Assembly: GCA_036752345.1 (NCBI GenBank)
Contig: DAIOSV010000038.1
Coordinates: forward strand, 1 to 23,544
DNA length: 23,544 nt
Origin: UBA1715 sp036752345
Lineage (GTDB): Bacteria > Bacteroidota > Bacteroidia > Bacteroidales > UBA1715
Reading direction: 5' to 3'
Shown: positions 14,333 to 22,704 of the stretch, one piece after another
How the letters are laid out: each line of letters opens with the position of its first letter
How positions within the stretch are numbered: position 1 is the first letter of the stretch
The notes under the pieces: generated by a model
What the model was told of the DNA's origin: nothing
Databases searched by the model: none
The model's input: the letters and a program-made list of their open reading frames with translations, nothing else
Made by a program: the position numbers and the translations under genes

Positions 14333-15605
14333 CGTAGTCTGCAATCTTTGATGCAGCACCTTTGCTCGCATACAAAAAGTCTTGATTCTTTTTCCCGGAC
14401 TCTTTCCGAAATTGCTCATCAGCAATGAGTTTTGAGAGAATCGTATAGCATTCTTCTTCGTTAGAAATAGGAAATCCACCTGCTTTTTCTTTGAGCTGCA
14501 TAGCTTCGTACGAATTGATGTGTTTTGGTCCGTATATAACCGGATTGGCAAATGCAGACGGTTCTGCCACATTGTGCACACCCGTAGAAAATGCACCACC
14601 AACATACGCAATGTCAGTGTTCTTGTACAACTTAGCCAACATACCAATGGTGTTAATAATCGCTACGCGGCATTTCGTTTTTTGTGTTTCGCTTTTTGAA
14701 AAATCACTATATCGTTCCGTTGCAATTCCTTCGGCAGCAAATGTTTGCTCAATTGCTTGTATGTGCGCTTCATGGAGTTCGTGGGGCACTAATAGAAGTT
14801 GCAGGTTGTCATATTCCTTAAATGCTTTGATGAGTGCCGGGAACAAATGTTTTTCATCGGCTGGCCAAATGCTACCACCTATGAACGTCACAGGAAGAGG
14901 GTTTTCAAATATCTCAACATTCGGTTGCGCTTGTACTGCTTCCGCTTTCGCTAGTATCTGGTCGTAACGAGCATCACCCACCACTTCAAGTTTTTCAGGG
15001 TAAGGATAGATGTTCAAGAAACGTTCTTTGTAGTCTTCCGAAACTGGAAAAATGCGAGTTATGTATTTGTAAAACAAGCGATTAATGGCGGCATTAATAC
15101 CATGATACCGTACTGAATCTTTTGCTAACTCAGCAGAACAGAGCAATACCGGCACATGAGTCCAATGTGCTGCAAGCAAACTGCCCGGCCAAATATCATA
15201 TTTCGATACAATCCAAACTTTGGGATGCGTACGTTTGAAAAAGAAATAATTGGTAAAGCATACGTCAAACGGCAAGTAGATGGTGCAATCTATGTCGTCT
15301 TTCTTTGCATGGTGCACACCCGAAGGCGAAAAGAACGACGCAAGTATTTTTATTTCAGGGTGCGATTGTTTGAGTGTTTTAATGATAGGAATTGACTGTT
15401 CCCATTCGCCAACAGAGGCACTATGGAAAAATACCACTGAGTCGTTGGCATGTTCTTTGGCAAATTGGCGTATGCGTTTTGGTTGCGTGATTCTGCCTAT
15501 GAGACCTTCGCGCATTTTTGCATTAAATAGCGCACCGATGCAGAATACTGGGATAAACACACACATGTACCCAATAGTATATATGAATAGAAATACATAA
15601 ACCAT
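14316..15605 (-). CDS. waaA: 3-deoxy-D-manno-octulosonic acid (Kdo) transferase
   Basis: WaaA (KdtA, GT30) moves Kdo from CMP-Kdo onto the lipid A precursor, the first step of the lipopolysaccharide inner core, at the cytoplasmic face of the inner membrane. The 429-residue protein has the N-terminal membrane segment (about 3-25), then HSASVGEWEQ with the conserved catalytic Glu67. The GT-B halves contain SKYDIWPG and GDARYDQ. A nucleotide-site stretch FIGGSIWPADE (normally GSTHxGEE) follows, and YVGGAFSTGVHNVAEPSAF near the end binds the donor. The 'GSIWPADEK' form is common in Bacteroidota. The gene has a -7 box of its own. Its end overlaps the convergent deacetylase gene by 17 nt. GT9 and glmS lie just upstream on the same strand. 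Confidence 0.93.
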   Translation of the reverse strand: MVYVFLFIYTIGYMCVFIPVFCIGALFNAKMREGLIGRITQPKRIRQFAKEHANDSVVFFHSASVGEWEQSIPIIKTLKQSHPEIKILASFFSPSGVHHAKKDDIDCTIYLPFDVCFTNYFFFKRTHPKVWIVSKYDIWPGSLLAAHWTHVPVLLCSAELAKDSVRYHGINAAINRLFYKYITRIFPVSEDYKERFLNIYPYPEKLEVVGDARYDQILAKAEAVQAQPNVEIFENPLPVTFIGGSIWPADEKHLFPALIKAFKEYDNLQLLLVPHELHEAHIQAIEQTFAAEGIATERYSDFSKSETQKTKCRVAIINTIGMLAKLYKNTDIAYVGGAFSTGVHNVAEPSAFANPVIYGPKHINSYEAMQLKEKAGGFPISNEEECYTILSKLIADEQFRKESGKKNQDFLYASKGAASKIADYVTRFL

Positions 15606-15630
15606 AGCTATTTCACTTAAATATTGCGGG

Positions 15631-15638
15631 CAAATGTA
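15631..15638 (-). promoter_or_regulatory. -7 promoter box TACATTTG for waaA
   Basis: Reverse complement is a perfect TAnnTTTG, 26 nt upstream of the waaA ATG, in the 80-bp gap after the GT9 gene. A -33 TTG is not obvious. It suggests waaA can be expressed apart from the glmS-GT9 group. Confidence 0.45.
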
Positions 15639-15685
15639 GTGAGATTTTACAGAATAGAATGGGAGAGAGATGTAAAAACTGACGT

Positions 15686-16384
15686 TTATTTAATCACTTC
15701 TTTCAACAACGCAAACACATGTTCAGCCGAAAGGGTTTGCATGCACGCGAAATGTCCTTTAGGGCAAGAGTTCATACCCATTTTGGTACAAGGGCGACAA
15801 GGCAAGTCAACTTCGGCAACTTTGCTTGTGGGCAAAATAGGATAGTAACCGAATTGTCGTGCGGTAGCACCATATATGCCTATCACAGGCACTCCGAGAG
15901 CTTCTGAAGCGTGGAGCATGCCGGTATCGTTTGCCACCGTTGCTTTTACACGATAGAGTGCAGCAATTGATTGGCTCAAATCTAATGCTCCGGCAAGCGA
16001 AACCACAGTTACTCCACTTTCACGTATAATGGTTTCGCACAATGCTTGTTCGTTTTTGCCACCAATCAGTACCACTTGTATGTTGAGGTCAGAAACAATT
16101 CGTTTTGCAAGTTCTGCGAATTTCTCGGCAGGCCATTGCTTATTGGTAAAACTTGCTCCCGGGCAAAATGCAACTATCGGTTTGGTTATGTCAACGTGGT
16201 TTGCTGCATATATGTCATCAACCGATTGCTGAATGTCGTGCTGAACAATCAATTCTGTACCTTTTCCATCGGGTTTGACACCAATGGGAGCGGCAGTATC
16301 AATAAAGCGGAGATATACCGGGCGAACTTCTTTATAAATGTCTTTGTGGAACGTGGTAAGTACCCAACGACGAAATACGTGTTT
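15686..16384 (-). CDS. Glycosyltransferase family 9 (heptosyltransferase), 5' end lost in gap
   Basis: The C-terminal 232 residues of a GT9 heptosyltransferase (RfaF/WaaF type), which adds L-glycero-D-manno-heptose to the lipopolysaccharide core. Clear family motifs are PGASFTNKQWPAEKF (donor-binding loop), VVLIGGKNE, and ANDTGMLHASEALGVPVIGIYG. A cysteine-rich end, LPCRPCTKMGMNSCPKGHF, follows. Family members are about 330-350 residues, so about 100-115 N-terminal residues are missing in the N run at 16385-16484. The reading frame runs in phase into glmS across the gap, which is chance and not a fusion. Upstream glmS and downstream waaA fit a lipopolysaccharide core context. Whether it is heptosyltransferase I, II or another GT9 cannot be told from the C-terminal half. 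Confidence 0.88.
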   Translation of the reverse strand, partial: KHVFRRWVLTTFHKDIYKEVRPVYLRFIDTAAPIGVKPDGKGTELIVQHDIQQSVDDIYAANHVDITKPIVAFCPGASFTNKQWPAEKFAELAKRIVSDLNIQVVLIGGKNEQALCETIIRESGVTVVSLAGALDLSQSIAALYRVKATVANDTGMLHASEALGVPVIGIYGATARQFGYYPILPTSKVAEVDLPCRPCTKMGMNSCPKGHFACMQTLSAEHVFALLKEVIK

Positions 16385-16484
16385 NNNNNNNNNNNNNNNN
16401 NNNNNNNNNNNNNNNNNNNNNNNNNNNNNNNNNNNNNNNNNNNNNNNNNNNNNNNNNNNNNNNNNNNNNNNNNNNNNNNNNNNN
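16385..16484. other. Assembly gap, 100 N
   Basis: Exactly 100 N, the usual placeholder for an unknown distance. By the sizes of the two truncated genes, roughly 70 bases of the glmS end and 300-340 bases of the GT9 start are missing, plus any spacer. The true gap is therefore more likely about 400 bp or longer. Confidence 0.98.
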
Positions 16485-18253
16485 TAGTACGAAAGTATTT
16501 GCAAAGGAATTACCGTAGTCAGTGGAGCAAGTTCTGGAGCTGTTTCCGGCACTTCTATCACGTAGTCGGCAATTTTTGAGAGCACGGTATCGCCTTCTGT
16601 TACCACTGCAATCACAATACCCTGACGCGCTTTCACTTCTTGCACGTTACTTACAACTTTCTCGTATTGTTTATCTTTTGTGGCAATAACTACTACCGGC
16701 ATGTTCTTGTCAATCAATGCAATAGGACCATGTTTCATCTCTGCTGCCGGGTATCCTTCGGCGTGTATGTACGAAATTTCTTTCAATTTCAATGCACCTT
16801 CCAATGCTACCGGATACAAATAGCTTCTTCCCAAATAAATGAAGTTTTGAGAGTCTTTGTATCTCTCTGCTATTTTTTTGTAGTCAGCAGCATGTGTTAA
16901 AATACATGCTACCTTTTGTGGTATATCGTACAATTCTGTTATCAATTTTTCATAGTTCTCTTTTGAGATGGTATTTCTTCTTCGTCCGAGCATCAATGCC
17001 ATCATGGTAAGAACCGTAACTTGTGTAGTAAATGATTTTGTAGAAGCCACACCAATTTCCGGTCCTGCGTGCGTGTACACACCGGCATCGGTTTCGCGTG
17101 GAATGCTTGAGCCTACTACGTTGCAAATGCCCACAACTACTGCTTTCGCGGCTTTAGCCAATCGAATTGCTGCCAATGTATCGGCAGTTTCACCACTTTG
17201 GCTTATGGCTATCACTAAATCGTTTTCTTTGATGATAGGGTTGCGATACCTAAATTCCGAAGCATATTCAACTTCAACCGGTATGCGGGCATATTCTTCT
17301 ATTAAATATTCACCTACTAAGCCTGCATGCCATGACGTTCCGCATGCAACTATGATAATTCTATCTGCTTTGTCAAATTTATCAAAAACGCTATAGAGTC
17401 CACCTAAATAAACCTTAGGTGGATTTTTGGTAGCTCTACCGCGGAATGTGTCCATAATGGCACTCGGTTGCTCAAATATTTCTTTGAGCATGAAATGGTC
17501 GTATCCGCCTTTTTCTATACCTTCTATATCAAGTTCTAATTCTTGAATAACAGGTGTTAATTGATCATTTTTAATTGTTTTGAGCGACAACTCATCTTTT
17601 TTGATTGTTGCCATTTCCAAGTCGTTCAAATAAATGATACGTTTGGTATGTTCAACAATAGGTGTAGCATCGGAAGCAACGAAATATTCGCCATCACCAA
17701 CGCCAACTACGAGCGGGCTACCATTACGAGCAACAATAAGTTTGTCAAGTTCGTCAGTACAGATTACCACCAATCCGTAGGCACCTTGTACTTCAAGTAA
17801 GGCAAGACGTACCGCTACTTCTGCTGAAATTTTTCCCTTTAAATAGATGTATTCTATATAATTGGCAATAACTTCAGTATCGGTCTCACTTTTGAATTGA
17901 TATCCTTTGTCGGCAAGCTTCTTTTTGAGTGTATTGTAGTTCTCTATAATACCATTGTGTATCACCACAAATTTCCCCTTCATAGAAGAGTGAGGGTGTG
18001 CGTTTACGTCGTTAGGTTCTCCGTGAGTTGCCCAACGAGTATGCCCCATACCAATATGCCCTGAAGTGTTTGTATGAGTAAGGTGAGCCTCTAAATCGGC
18101 TACTTTGCCTTGTTTTTTATACGTAACGGTTTTGTCTCCTTGAATGAGAGCTATACCGGTAGAATCATATCCACGATATTCTAATCGTTTTAGTCCTGTC
18201 ATTAATATCGGATACGCTTCTTTTTCTCCGATATATCCAACTATTCCACACAT
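16485..18253 (-). CDS. glmS: Glutamine--fructose-6-phosphate aminotransferase, 3' end lost in gap
   Basis: GlmS makes glucosamine-6-phosphate from fructose-6-phosphate and glutamine, the entry step to UDP-GlcNAc for peptidoglycan and lipid A. The protein starts MCGIVGYIG, with the catalytic N-terminal Cys2 after Met removal. The glutaminase (class II amidotransferase) domain covers about 1-220, with HTRWATHGEP and HNGIIEN. Two SIS domains follow, with CGTSWHAGLVGEYL, SQSGETADT (about residue 350) and STKSFTTQ, then the 'EGYPAAEMKHGPIALID' segment. About 589 residues are present and end at IPLQILSY, the last helix region. The final 23 or so residues, normally ending near SVTVE, lie in the N gap. 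The start overlaps the DUF4270 stop by 13 nt, so translation is probably coupled. No glmS ribozyme is visible. Confidence 0.97.
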
Positions 18254-19527
18254 TTTGTTTTCGTGTAAGTTATTACTAATTTCATCTTGTCAGCTATGTT
18301 TTTGAGTACGAATGCGTTGCCGTAGGTATTGTTTTCGGCAATCGAAAGTTCGTATGTGTATTCGTCAGCTGTAGCCGTATTATTATACAAGTGTAGTAAA
18401 AAATTATGTATGTTAAATACAAAGTTAGTGCTATCTTTTCCCTCAATCGACATGGTTGAGTAGATTAAATTTCTTTTGGCATCGTACACGCGGAAATTGA
18501 TGGGCAAATATTCGCTCCACGTATCACGTGATTCTATTGGGATGTATAATTTGGCATAATTAATAGCCATTGCACTATCGCGCCACGTGTCAAGTCCTGA
18601 GAACGAGAGTTGTGTTTTTACACCCAAAAATCCTTGTACATACGATGTGGTACTTGTTGTGCCGAGCGATACGCTTGTCGTAGAATAGTCGTGTTGGAAT
18701 ACGTTGATAGCCTGCAAGTATATTTGACTTGGGTCTGTACTCAATGGACTATCGTATGCTTGTGGCGATGGTGCTAATTTGAGTGTAATAGTGGTATCTT
18801 GACTCGACAAATAGAATGTGATACCCGGCACGCAGTGTGCTATCACCGATTTTACATTGTTGAAGGCATCATTTTTAGTGGTCAAGTATATACCATGATA
18901 TTTTTTCAAAAATAGAGAGTCAACGTATTGTATTGATGCATCTGTTGCATAGCATTCTTTCAGGCGAGAATACAAGTTTGAGGCATAGGTAGCATCAAGT
19001 TTGTAGCTGTATGCAGTGTTGTCGTCTTGATAGGCAGCAAACGCAATATCTCTAATCTTTGTTTTTGAGGCTATGCACGATGGCATGGTGCCGTATTGCT
19101 CGTATTGTTCGCATTCATCAACGGTAATTGCTTGATTTAACTCATACAGAGAGAATGTCTGAGCTACGGTAGTGTCGCCATAATAGTATGTTGACGATTT
19201 GGCAAGGCTGAAACAAACTGAATCGAGTTTGTAGCCTGATATGTCGCCTGCCATTGCTTGCAAATAAAGACGAGTAGCCACTCCGGCACGAGTTTTACCC
19301 AACGCATTGTCATAATTCTCACCAACCATATAGGTTATTTCGGTAGAGCGCACACTATCGTCGAGTACCGTTTTCATTGTTATGCCCGTTGAGGTACTGT
19401 CTTGACGGGTAGTTAATAAGTCAGATGGGCTAAGCATATCAATGCCAATTGTCTGGTCTTCTTTATCGCACGATGCAAACAAAAACAAGCCAAGACAAAG
19501 TCCTAAAGCCGTATGGCGTATATTCAT
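18241..19527 (-). CDS. DUF4270 family lipoprotein
   Basis: A 428-residue lipoprotein of the Bacteroidota-specific DUF4270 family, of unknown role. The signal ends in LFASC (lipidated Cys20), followed by DKED, a Lys/acidic stretch like the surface-export signal. The first mature part 'GIDMLSPSDLLTTRQDST' and the EITYMVGENYDNALGKTRAG region are typical of the family as I recall it. Serine/threonine-rich beta-like sequence follows, and the end LKNIADKMKLVITYT resembles the family's closing strand. It sits 7 nt after the GT5-domain gene and its stop overlaps the glmS start by 13 nt, so the three genes form a tight unit. The neighbourhood with a short glycogen synthase, glmS and panC recurs in other Bacteroidales as I recall, which hints at a link to cell-envelope precursor supply, but this is inference. 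Confidence 0.85.
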   Translation of the reverse strand: MNIRHTALGLCLGLFLFASCDKEDQTIGIDMLSPSDLLTTRQDSTSTGITMKTVLDDSVRSTEITYMVGENYDNALGKTRAGVATRLYLQAMAGDISGYKLDSVCFSLAKSSTYYYGDTTVAQTFSLYELNQAITVDECEQYEQYGTMPSCIASKTKIRDIAFAAYQDDNTAYSYKLDATYASNLYSRLKECYATDASIQYVDSLFLKKYHGIYLTTKNDAFNNVKSVIAHCVPGITFYLSSQDTTITLKLAPSPQAYDSPLSTDPSQIYLQAINVFQHDYSTTSVSLGTTSTTSYVQGFLGVKTQLSFSGLDTWRDSAMAINYAKLYIPIESRDTWSEYLPINFRVYDAKRNLIYSTMSIEGKDSTNFVFNIHNFLLHLYNNTATADEYTYELSIAENNTYGNAFVLKNIADKMKLVITYTKTKCVE

Positions 19528-19534
19528 AATGGTA

Positions 19535-20344
19535 TTATTCTAAGAAATTATCATAAAAATCACTATACGCATCAACGTAATTTTCTTGACCTTGGTATGG
19601 TAAAATGATTTTCTTTTTCTCGTTGCAGTATTGCAACAACTCCGGATGGATGTCTTTTTCGCCCAACACGATGCCTTCTGATTGGTCTATAGCCAATTTG
19701 TTTATGTTCAACCAATTCGCATCTTCTTTTATCGAGGTTATATCATCAGAGGTAATGCCATCAAAGTGAATTTTGTTGGCAAAATCTTTCGAGAATGATT
19801 TTTCGAATTTCTCGTTGTACAACGAATACACCACTTTAGCATTTGCAAACAACGGATCTTCGTAGAAGGTCTTTTTGAGATACAATGGCAAGAGCGACGT
19901 GAACCAACCATGGCAGTGAACAATATCGGGAGCCCAACGGAGTTTTTTCACCGTTTCGAGCACGCCACGAGCAAAAAATATCATTCTATCTTCATTGTCA
20001 TCGTATTCTTTCCCACTTTCATCGGTAAACATTGCTTTTCTTTTGAAGAATTCATCGTTATCAATGAAATATATTTGGAGACGTGCTTGTTGTATTGAGG
20101 CAACTTTAATTATAAGCGGGTGATCGGTGTCGTCAATTATAAGGTTCATTCCAGACAATCGAATGACTTCATGCAATTGATTGCGTCGTTCGTTTACAAT
20201 CCCATAACGAGGCATAAAACAACGTATTTCCTTTCCGCTTTCCTGAATATACTGTGGCAAGAAACGGCTCTTCAGCGACATTTCGGTGTCGGGCAGGTAT
20301 TTCGCCATTTCTTGTGAAACATAAAGGACTTTTGCTTTCTTCAT
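19535..20344 (-). CDS. Glycogen/starch synthase-like protein, GT5 N-terminal domain only
   Basis: A 269-residue protein matching only the N-terminal half (GT5 catalytic domain) of bacterial glycogen synthase GlgA. Visible parts are KVLYVSQEM at the start, FMPRYGIV (43-50), FFARGVLETVKKLRWAPDIVHCHGW (HxHxW at 143-147), and then LLPLYLK. The ADP-glucose binding motif KxGGL, normally just after the first strand, is absent: the sequence reads SQEMAKYLPDTEMS. The C-terminal GT1-like domain is also absent. It is therefore unlikely to be a complete synthase and may be regulatory or act on another ligand. Similar short proteins are common in Bacteroidales as I recall, so it is not a local truncation. 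I chose the ATG at 20344 (MKKAKVLYVSQ) over one at 20401, which lies upstream of the -7 box. First gene of the unit with DUF4270 and glmS, divergent from panC. Confidence 0.85.
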   Translation of the reverse strand: MKKAKVLYVSQEMAKYLPDTEMSLKSRFLPQYIQESGKEIRCFMPRYGIVNERRNQLHEVIRLSGMNLIIDDTDHPLIIKVASIQQARLQIYFIDNDEFFKRKAMFTDESGKEYDDNEDRMIFFARGVLETVKKLRWAPDIVHCHGWFTSLLPLYLKKTFYEDPLFANAKVVYSLYNEKFEKSFSKDFANKIHFDGITSDDITSIKEDANWLNINKLAIDQSEGIVLGEKDIHPELLQYCNEKKKIILPYQGQENYVDAYSDFYDNFLE

Positions 20345-20364
20345 TACTTGAATTTTTTCGTATG

Positions 20365-20372
20365 CAAAAGTA
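20365..20372 (-). promoter_or_regulatory. -7 promoter box TACTTTTG for the GT5-DUF4270-glmS unit
   Basis: Reverse complement is a perfect TAnnTTTG, 21 nt before the ATG at 20344. It shares its outer end with an AT-rich 9-bp inverted repeat (20371-20398). No -33 TTG is found. Confidence 0.45.
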
Positions 20373-20469
20373 TAAAAAATTTTCCGGACTTTTTTATACA
20401 TTTTTTAAAAACGGAAAACACGTACCTTTATTATGCTACGAAAAACGAACTGATAGTTAAAAAAAAATA

Positions 20470-20477
20470 TACCTTTG
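20470..20477 (+). promoter_or_regulatory. -7 promoter box TACCTTTG for panC
   Basis: A perfect TAnnTTTG match, 23 nt before the panC ATG. A related TACCTTTA is at 20423-20430. No -33 TTG at the usual distance. Confidence 0.45.
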
Positions 20478-20499
20478 TCGGAACTTTTTTGACAGAATA

Positions 20500-21354
20500 A
20501 TGATTATTTGTAGAACAAGGGAAGAAATTTCAGCAGCCGTAGCTGATGTACGCAAACGGAATAATTCCTTGGGTTTCATCCCAACTATGGGAGCGCTTCA
20601 CCAAGGGCACATTTCATTGGTTTCAAAATCAATCCACGACAATAATTGCACTGCGGTGAGTGTGTTTGTAAACCCTACGCAGTTTAACAACAAAAACGAC
20701 CTCCAAACATATCCACGCACTCTCGATGCCGATATAGCGTTGCTCGAAAAGGCAGGCGTTGATATCGTGTTTGTCCCGTCTGTCGATACCATGTATCCCG
20801 AAGGCGTTGACAACGTTACCGAATCGTACGATTTTGGTTTCATAGGCAGTGTTATGGAAGGAGCTGCTCGTCCCGGACATTTCAATGGTGTGGGCATTGT
20901 AGTACATCGTTTGTTCAACTTGGTGCGTCCCGATCGTGCATACTTTGGCATGAAGGATTTTCAGCAAATTGCCATAATACGCGAAATGGTTCGCCAACGA
21001 AACATCAACATTGAAATAGTACCATGTCCTATTGTGCGCGAAAGCGATGGACTTGCGTTAAGTTCTCGAAATGCTCGTTTGAGTCAAGAACAACGCACAC
21101 AGGCGGTTCAAATCTCTCAAACATTGTTTGCGGCAGTTACCATGGTTGCTGACAAATCGGTGGCAGAAGTGAAACAATTTGTGGTTGCTACAATAAATGC
21201 CGTGCCAATGCTCGACGTGGAATATTTCGAGATAGTTGATGGAAATACATTGCAACCGGTTTCGGCATGGAATCAAGCCGATTGGATTGTAGGATGCGTC
21301 ACCGTAAATGTGGGCGACGTTCGTTTAATTGATAATATTACTCTAAAAAAGTAA
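20500..21354 (+). CDS. panC: Pantoate--beta-alanine ligase (pantothenate synthetase)
   Basis: PanC joins pantoate and beta-alanine with ATP to form pantothenate, the precursor of coenzyme A. At 284 residues it is of normal length. It shows the nucleotidyltransferase signature IPTMGALHQGHISLV with HxGH at 34-37, FVNPTQFN, the 'EGAARPGHFNGVGIVVHRLFN' pantoate-site region, and YFGMKDFQQ. The KMSKS-like SSRN loop is at 188-191. First gene of the operon panC-panD-membrane protein-rfaE2, with 3 nt to panD. panB and panE are not in the window. Divergent from the GT5 gene, with about 155 bp between start codons. Confidence 0.97.
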   Translation: MIICRTREEISAAVADVRKRNNSLGFIPTMGALHQGHISLVSKSIHDNNCTAVSVFVNPTQFNNKNDLQTYPRTLDADIALLEKAGVDIVFVPSVDTMYPEGVDNVTESYDFGFIGSVMEGAARPGHFNGVGIVVHRLFNLVRPDRAYFGMKDFQQIAIIREMVRQRNINIEIVPCPIVRESDGLALSSRNARLSQEQRTQAVQISQTLFAAVTMVADKSVAEVKQFVVATINAVPMLDVEYFEIVDGNTLQPVSAWNQADWIVGCVTVNVGDVRLIDNITLKK

Positions 21355-21357
21355 CAT

Positions 21358-21708
21358 ATGAATATACAGGTTCTAAAGTCTAAAATTCATCGTATAACCG
21401 TTACCGAGGCTAACCTTAACTATATTGGTAGCATTACCCTCGATGCCACTTTGATGGAAGCTGCCAATATTATACCGAATGAAAAAGTGCAGGTTCTGAA
21501 TTTGAACAATGGTGAACGAATAGAGACGTATGTAATAGAGGGTGAACGTGATAGCGGTGTCGTTTGTTTGAATGGTCCTGCGGCTTTCAAATTCAAACCA
21601 GACGATATTGTTATTGTTATCTCATACGCACAGATGGATTTTGAAGAAGCGAAAGCGTTTAAACCAACAATAATTTTCCCTAATACTGCCACCAACAAAC
21701 TCGTATAG
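21358..21708 (+). CDS. panD: Aspartate 1-decarboxylase proenzyme
   Basis: PanD decarboxylates aspartate to beta-alanine, the second substrate of PanC. The 116-residue proenzyme cleaves itself between Gly24 and Ser25 (YIGSITLD), and Ser25 becomes the pyruvoyl group. 'LMEAANIIPNEKVQVLN' and ERIETYVIEGERDSG, then GPAA, are typical of the family. It starts 3 nt after panC and ends 3 nt before the next gene, so it is co-translated in the same operon, which makes both pantothenate arms available together. The accessory PanZ is not expected in Bacteroidota. Confidence 0.97.
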   Translation: MNIQVLKSKIHRITVTEANLNYIGSITLDATLMEAANIIPNEKVQVLNLNNGERIETYVIEGERDSGVVCLNGPAAFKFKPDDIVIVISYAQMDFEEAKAFKPTIIFPNTATNKLV

Positions 21709-21711
21709 CGT

Positions 21712-22704
21712 ATGAGCGCACGCCTTTCAAAAGCAATTTCGTATGTAATCTTTGCCTTATTAGGTCTTGCGCTTCTGTATTTTGCGTTTGCCGACGTTGA
21801 TTTGTCTGCTATGTGGAAAGACATAGTCAACGCAAACTATTGGTGGGTGTTGGTTGCACTTGTTTTTTCCATGTGTGCATACGTATTCCGAGCTCTCCGA
21901 TGGAATTTATTGATAGAATCAACGTGTGGGCGAGCACCATCATTGTGGGACTCATTTTGGGCATTGATGTTTGGCTATTTTGCCAATTTGGCATTGCCTC
22001 GTGTGGGCGAAATTACTCGTTGTGGCGCACTTGCACGTACCAACAAGTTACCCTTTGATACGCTTATAGGTACGGTTATCGTAGAGCGTGTATTTGATTT
22101 GCTTATGGTAGTTCTGTTGGCAGCAATGACGTTTTTGATTAAAATGGATTTCTTTGGCTCGTTCATTATCAATAGCATAGTAATGCCCACGGCATCGCGC
22201 GTTGCATCAATCAGCGTGGTTTTTTTTGTTGCTATAGCGGTAGTGTTGGTGTTGTTGGTAGTAGGGTTCCTTTTGCTGAGGAAAAAAGAGAACATATTGG
22301 TGCAAAAAACGCACTCGTTCATACAAGGTATGGTCCATGGAGTGAAGTCGGTCTATAAATTGGAAAAACGTTGGCGTTTTATACTATACACGCTGCTCCT
22401 GTGGTTTTGCTACTGGATGATGACGTGGGTAATCTGTTTCTCAATACCGCAAACCTCGCATCTTGGTATGATTGATGGTTTGTTCTTGCTCATAATTGGT
22501 AGTTTGGGCATGGCAGTTCCTGTGCAAAACGGTATAGGCGTGTTCCACTTCATTGTGGCAAGTGCGCTTACTATATACGGACTTGATTATACTACGGTGG
22601 GCTTGCTCTATGCAACTATCAGCCACGAATCGCAATTGCTGGTGGAACTTGTGTTGGGTGTGGCTTCCTTGTGTATTATTTTTAGAAAAAAAACACGTGT
22701 ATGA
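21712..22704 (+). CDS. Flippase-like integral membrane protein (LPG synthase TM / YbhN family)
   Basis: A 330-residue polytopic membrane protein homologous to the transmembrane domain of MprF (lysylphosphatidylglycerol synthase), without the aminoacyl-transfer domain. About eight hydrophobic helices are seen, the first two at residues 10-27 and 44-62. Family motifs are ALPRVGEITR (94-103) and VERVFD (124-129), and 'MAVPVQNGIGVFHF' in the last third corresponds to the P-G-G/G-I-G loop. Such proteins are thought to move lipids or glycolipids between leaflets. The ligand here is unknown. Its stop overlaps the rfaE2 ATG by four bases (ATGA), and it starts 3 nt after panD, so it is clearly part of the operon. 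The link to a heptose enzyme makes a role in envelope lipid or core handling plausible. Confidence 0.88.
   Translation: MSARLSKAISYVIFALLGLALLYFAFADVDLSAMWKDIVNANYWWVLVALVFSMCAYVFRALRWNLLIESTCGRAPSLWDSFWALMFGYFANLALPRVGEITRCGALARTNKLPFDTLIGTVIVERVFDLLMVVLLAAMTFLIKMDFFGSFIINSIVMPTASRVASISVVFFVAIAVVLVLLVVGFLLLRKKENILVQKTHSFIQGMVHGVKSVYKLEKRWRFILYTLLLWFCYWMMTWVICFSIPQTSHLGMIDGLFLLIIGSLGMAVPVQNGIGVFHFIVASALTIYGLDYTTVGLLYATISHESQLLVELVLGVASLCIIFRKKTRV

Noticed and set aside
14491..14967. 158-codon open frame antisense to waaA
   Set aside because: It lies wholly within waaA, has a composition typical of an antisense shadow and no motif.
16968..17396. 142-codon open frame antisense to glmS
   Set aside because: It is a shadow of a highly conserved gene and shows no domain.
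15686..18253. One 855-residue protein joining GlmS and a heptosyltransferase
   Set aside because: The frame crosses 100 N. Both parts are truncated relative to their families, so they are two genes interrupted by a gap.
18254..18300. glmS ribozyme or riboswitch upstream of glmS
   Set aside because: The glmS start lies inside the preceding DUF4270 coding sequence, leaving no leader for such an element.
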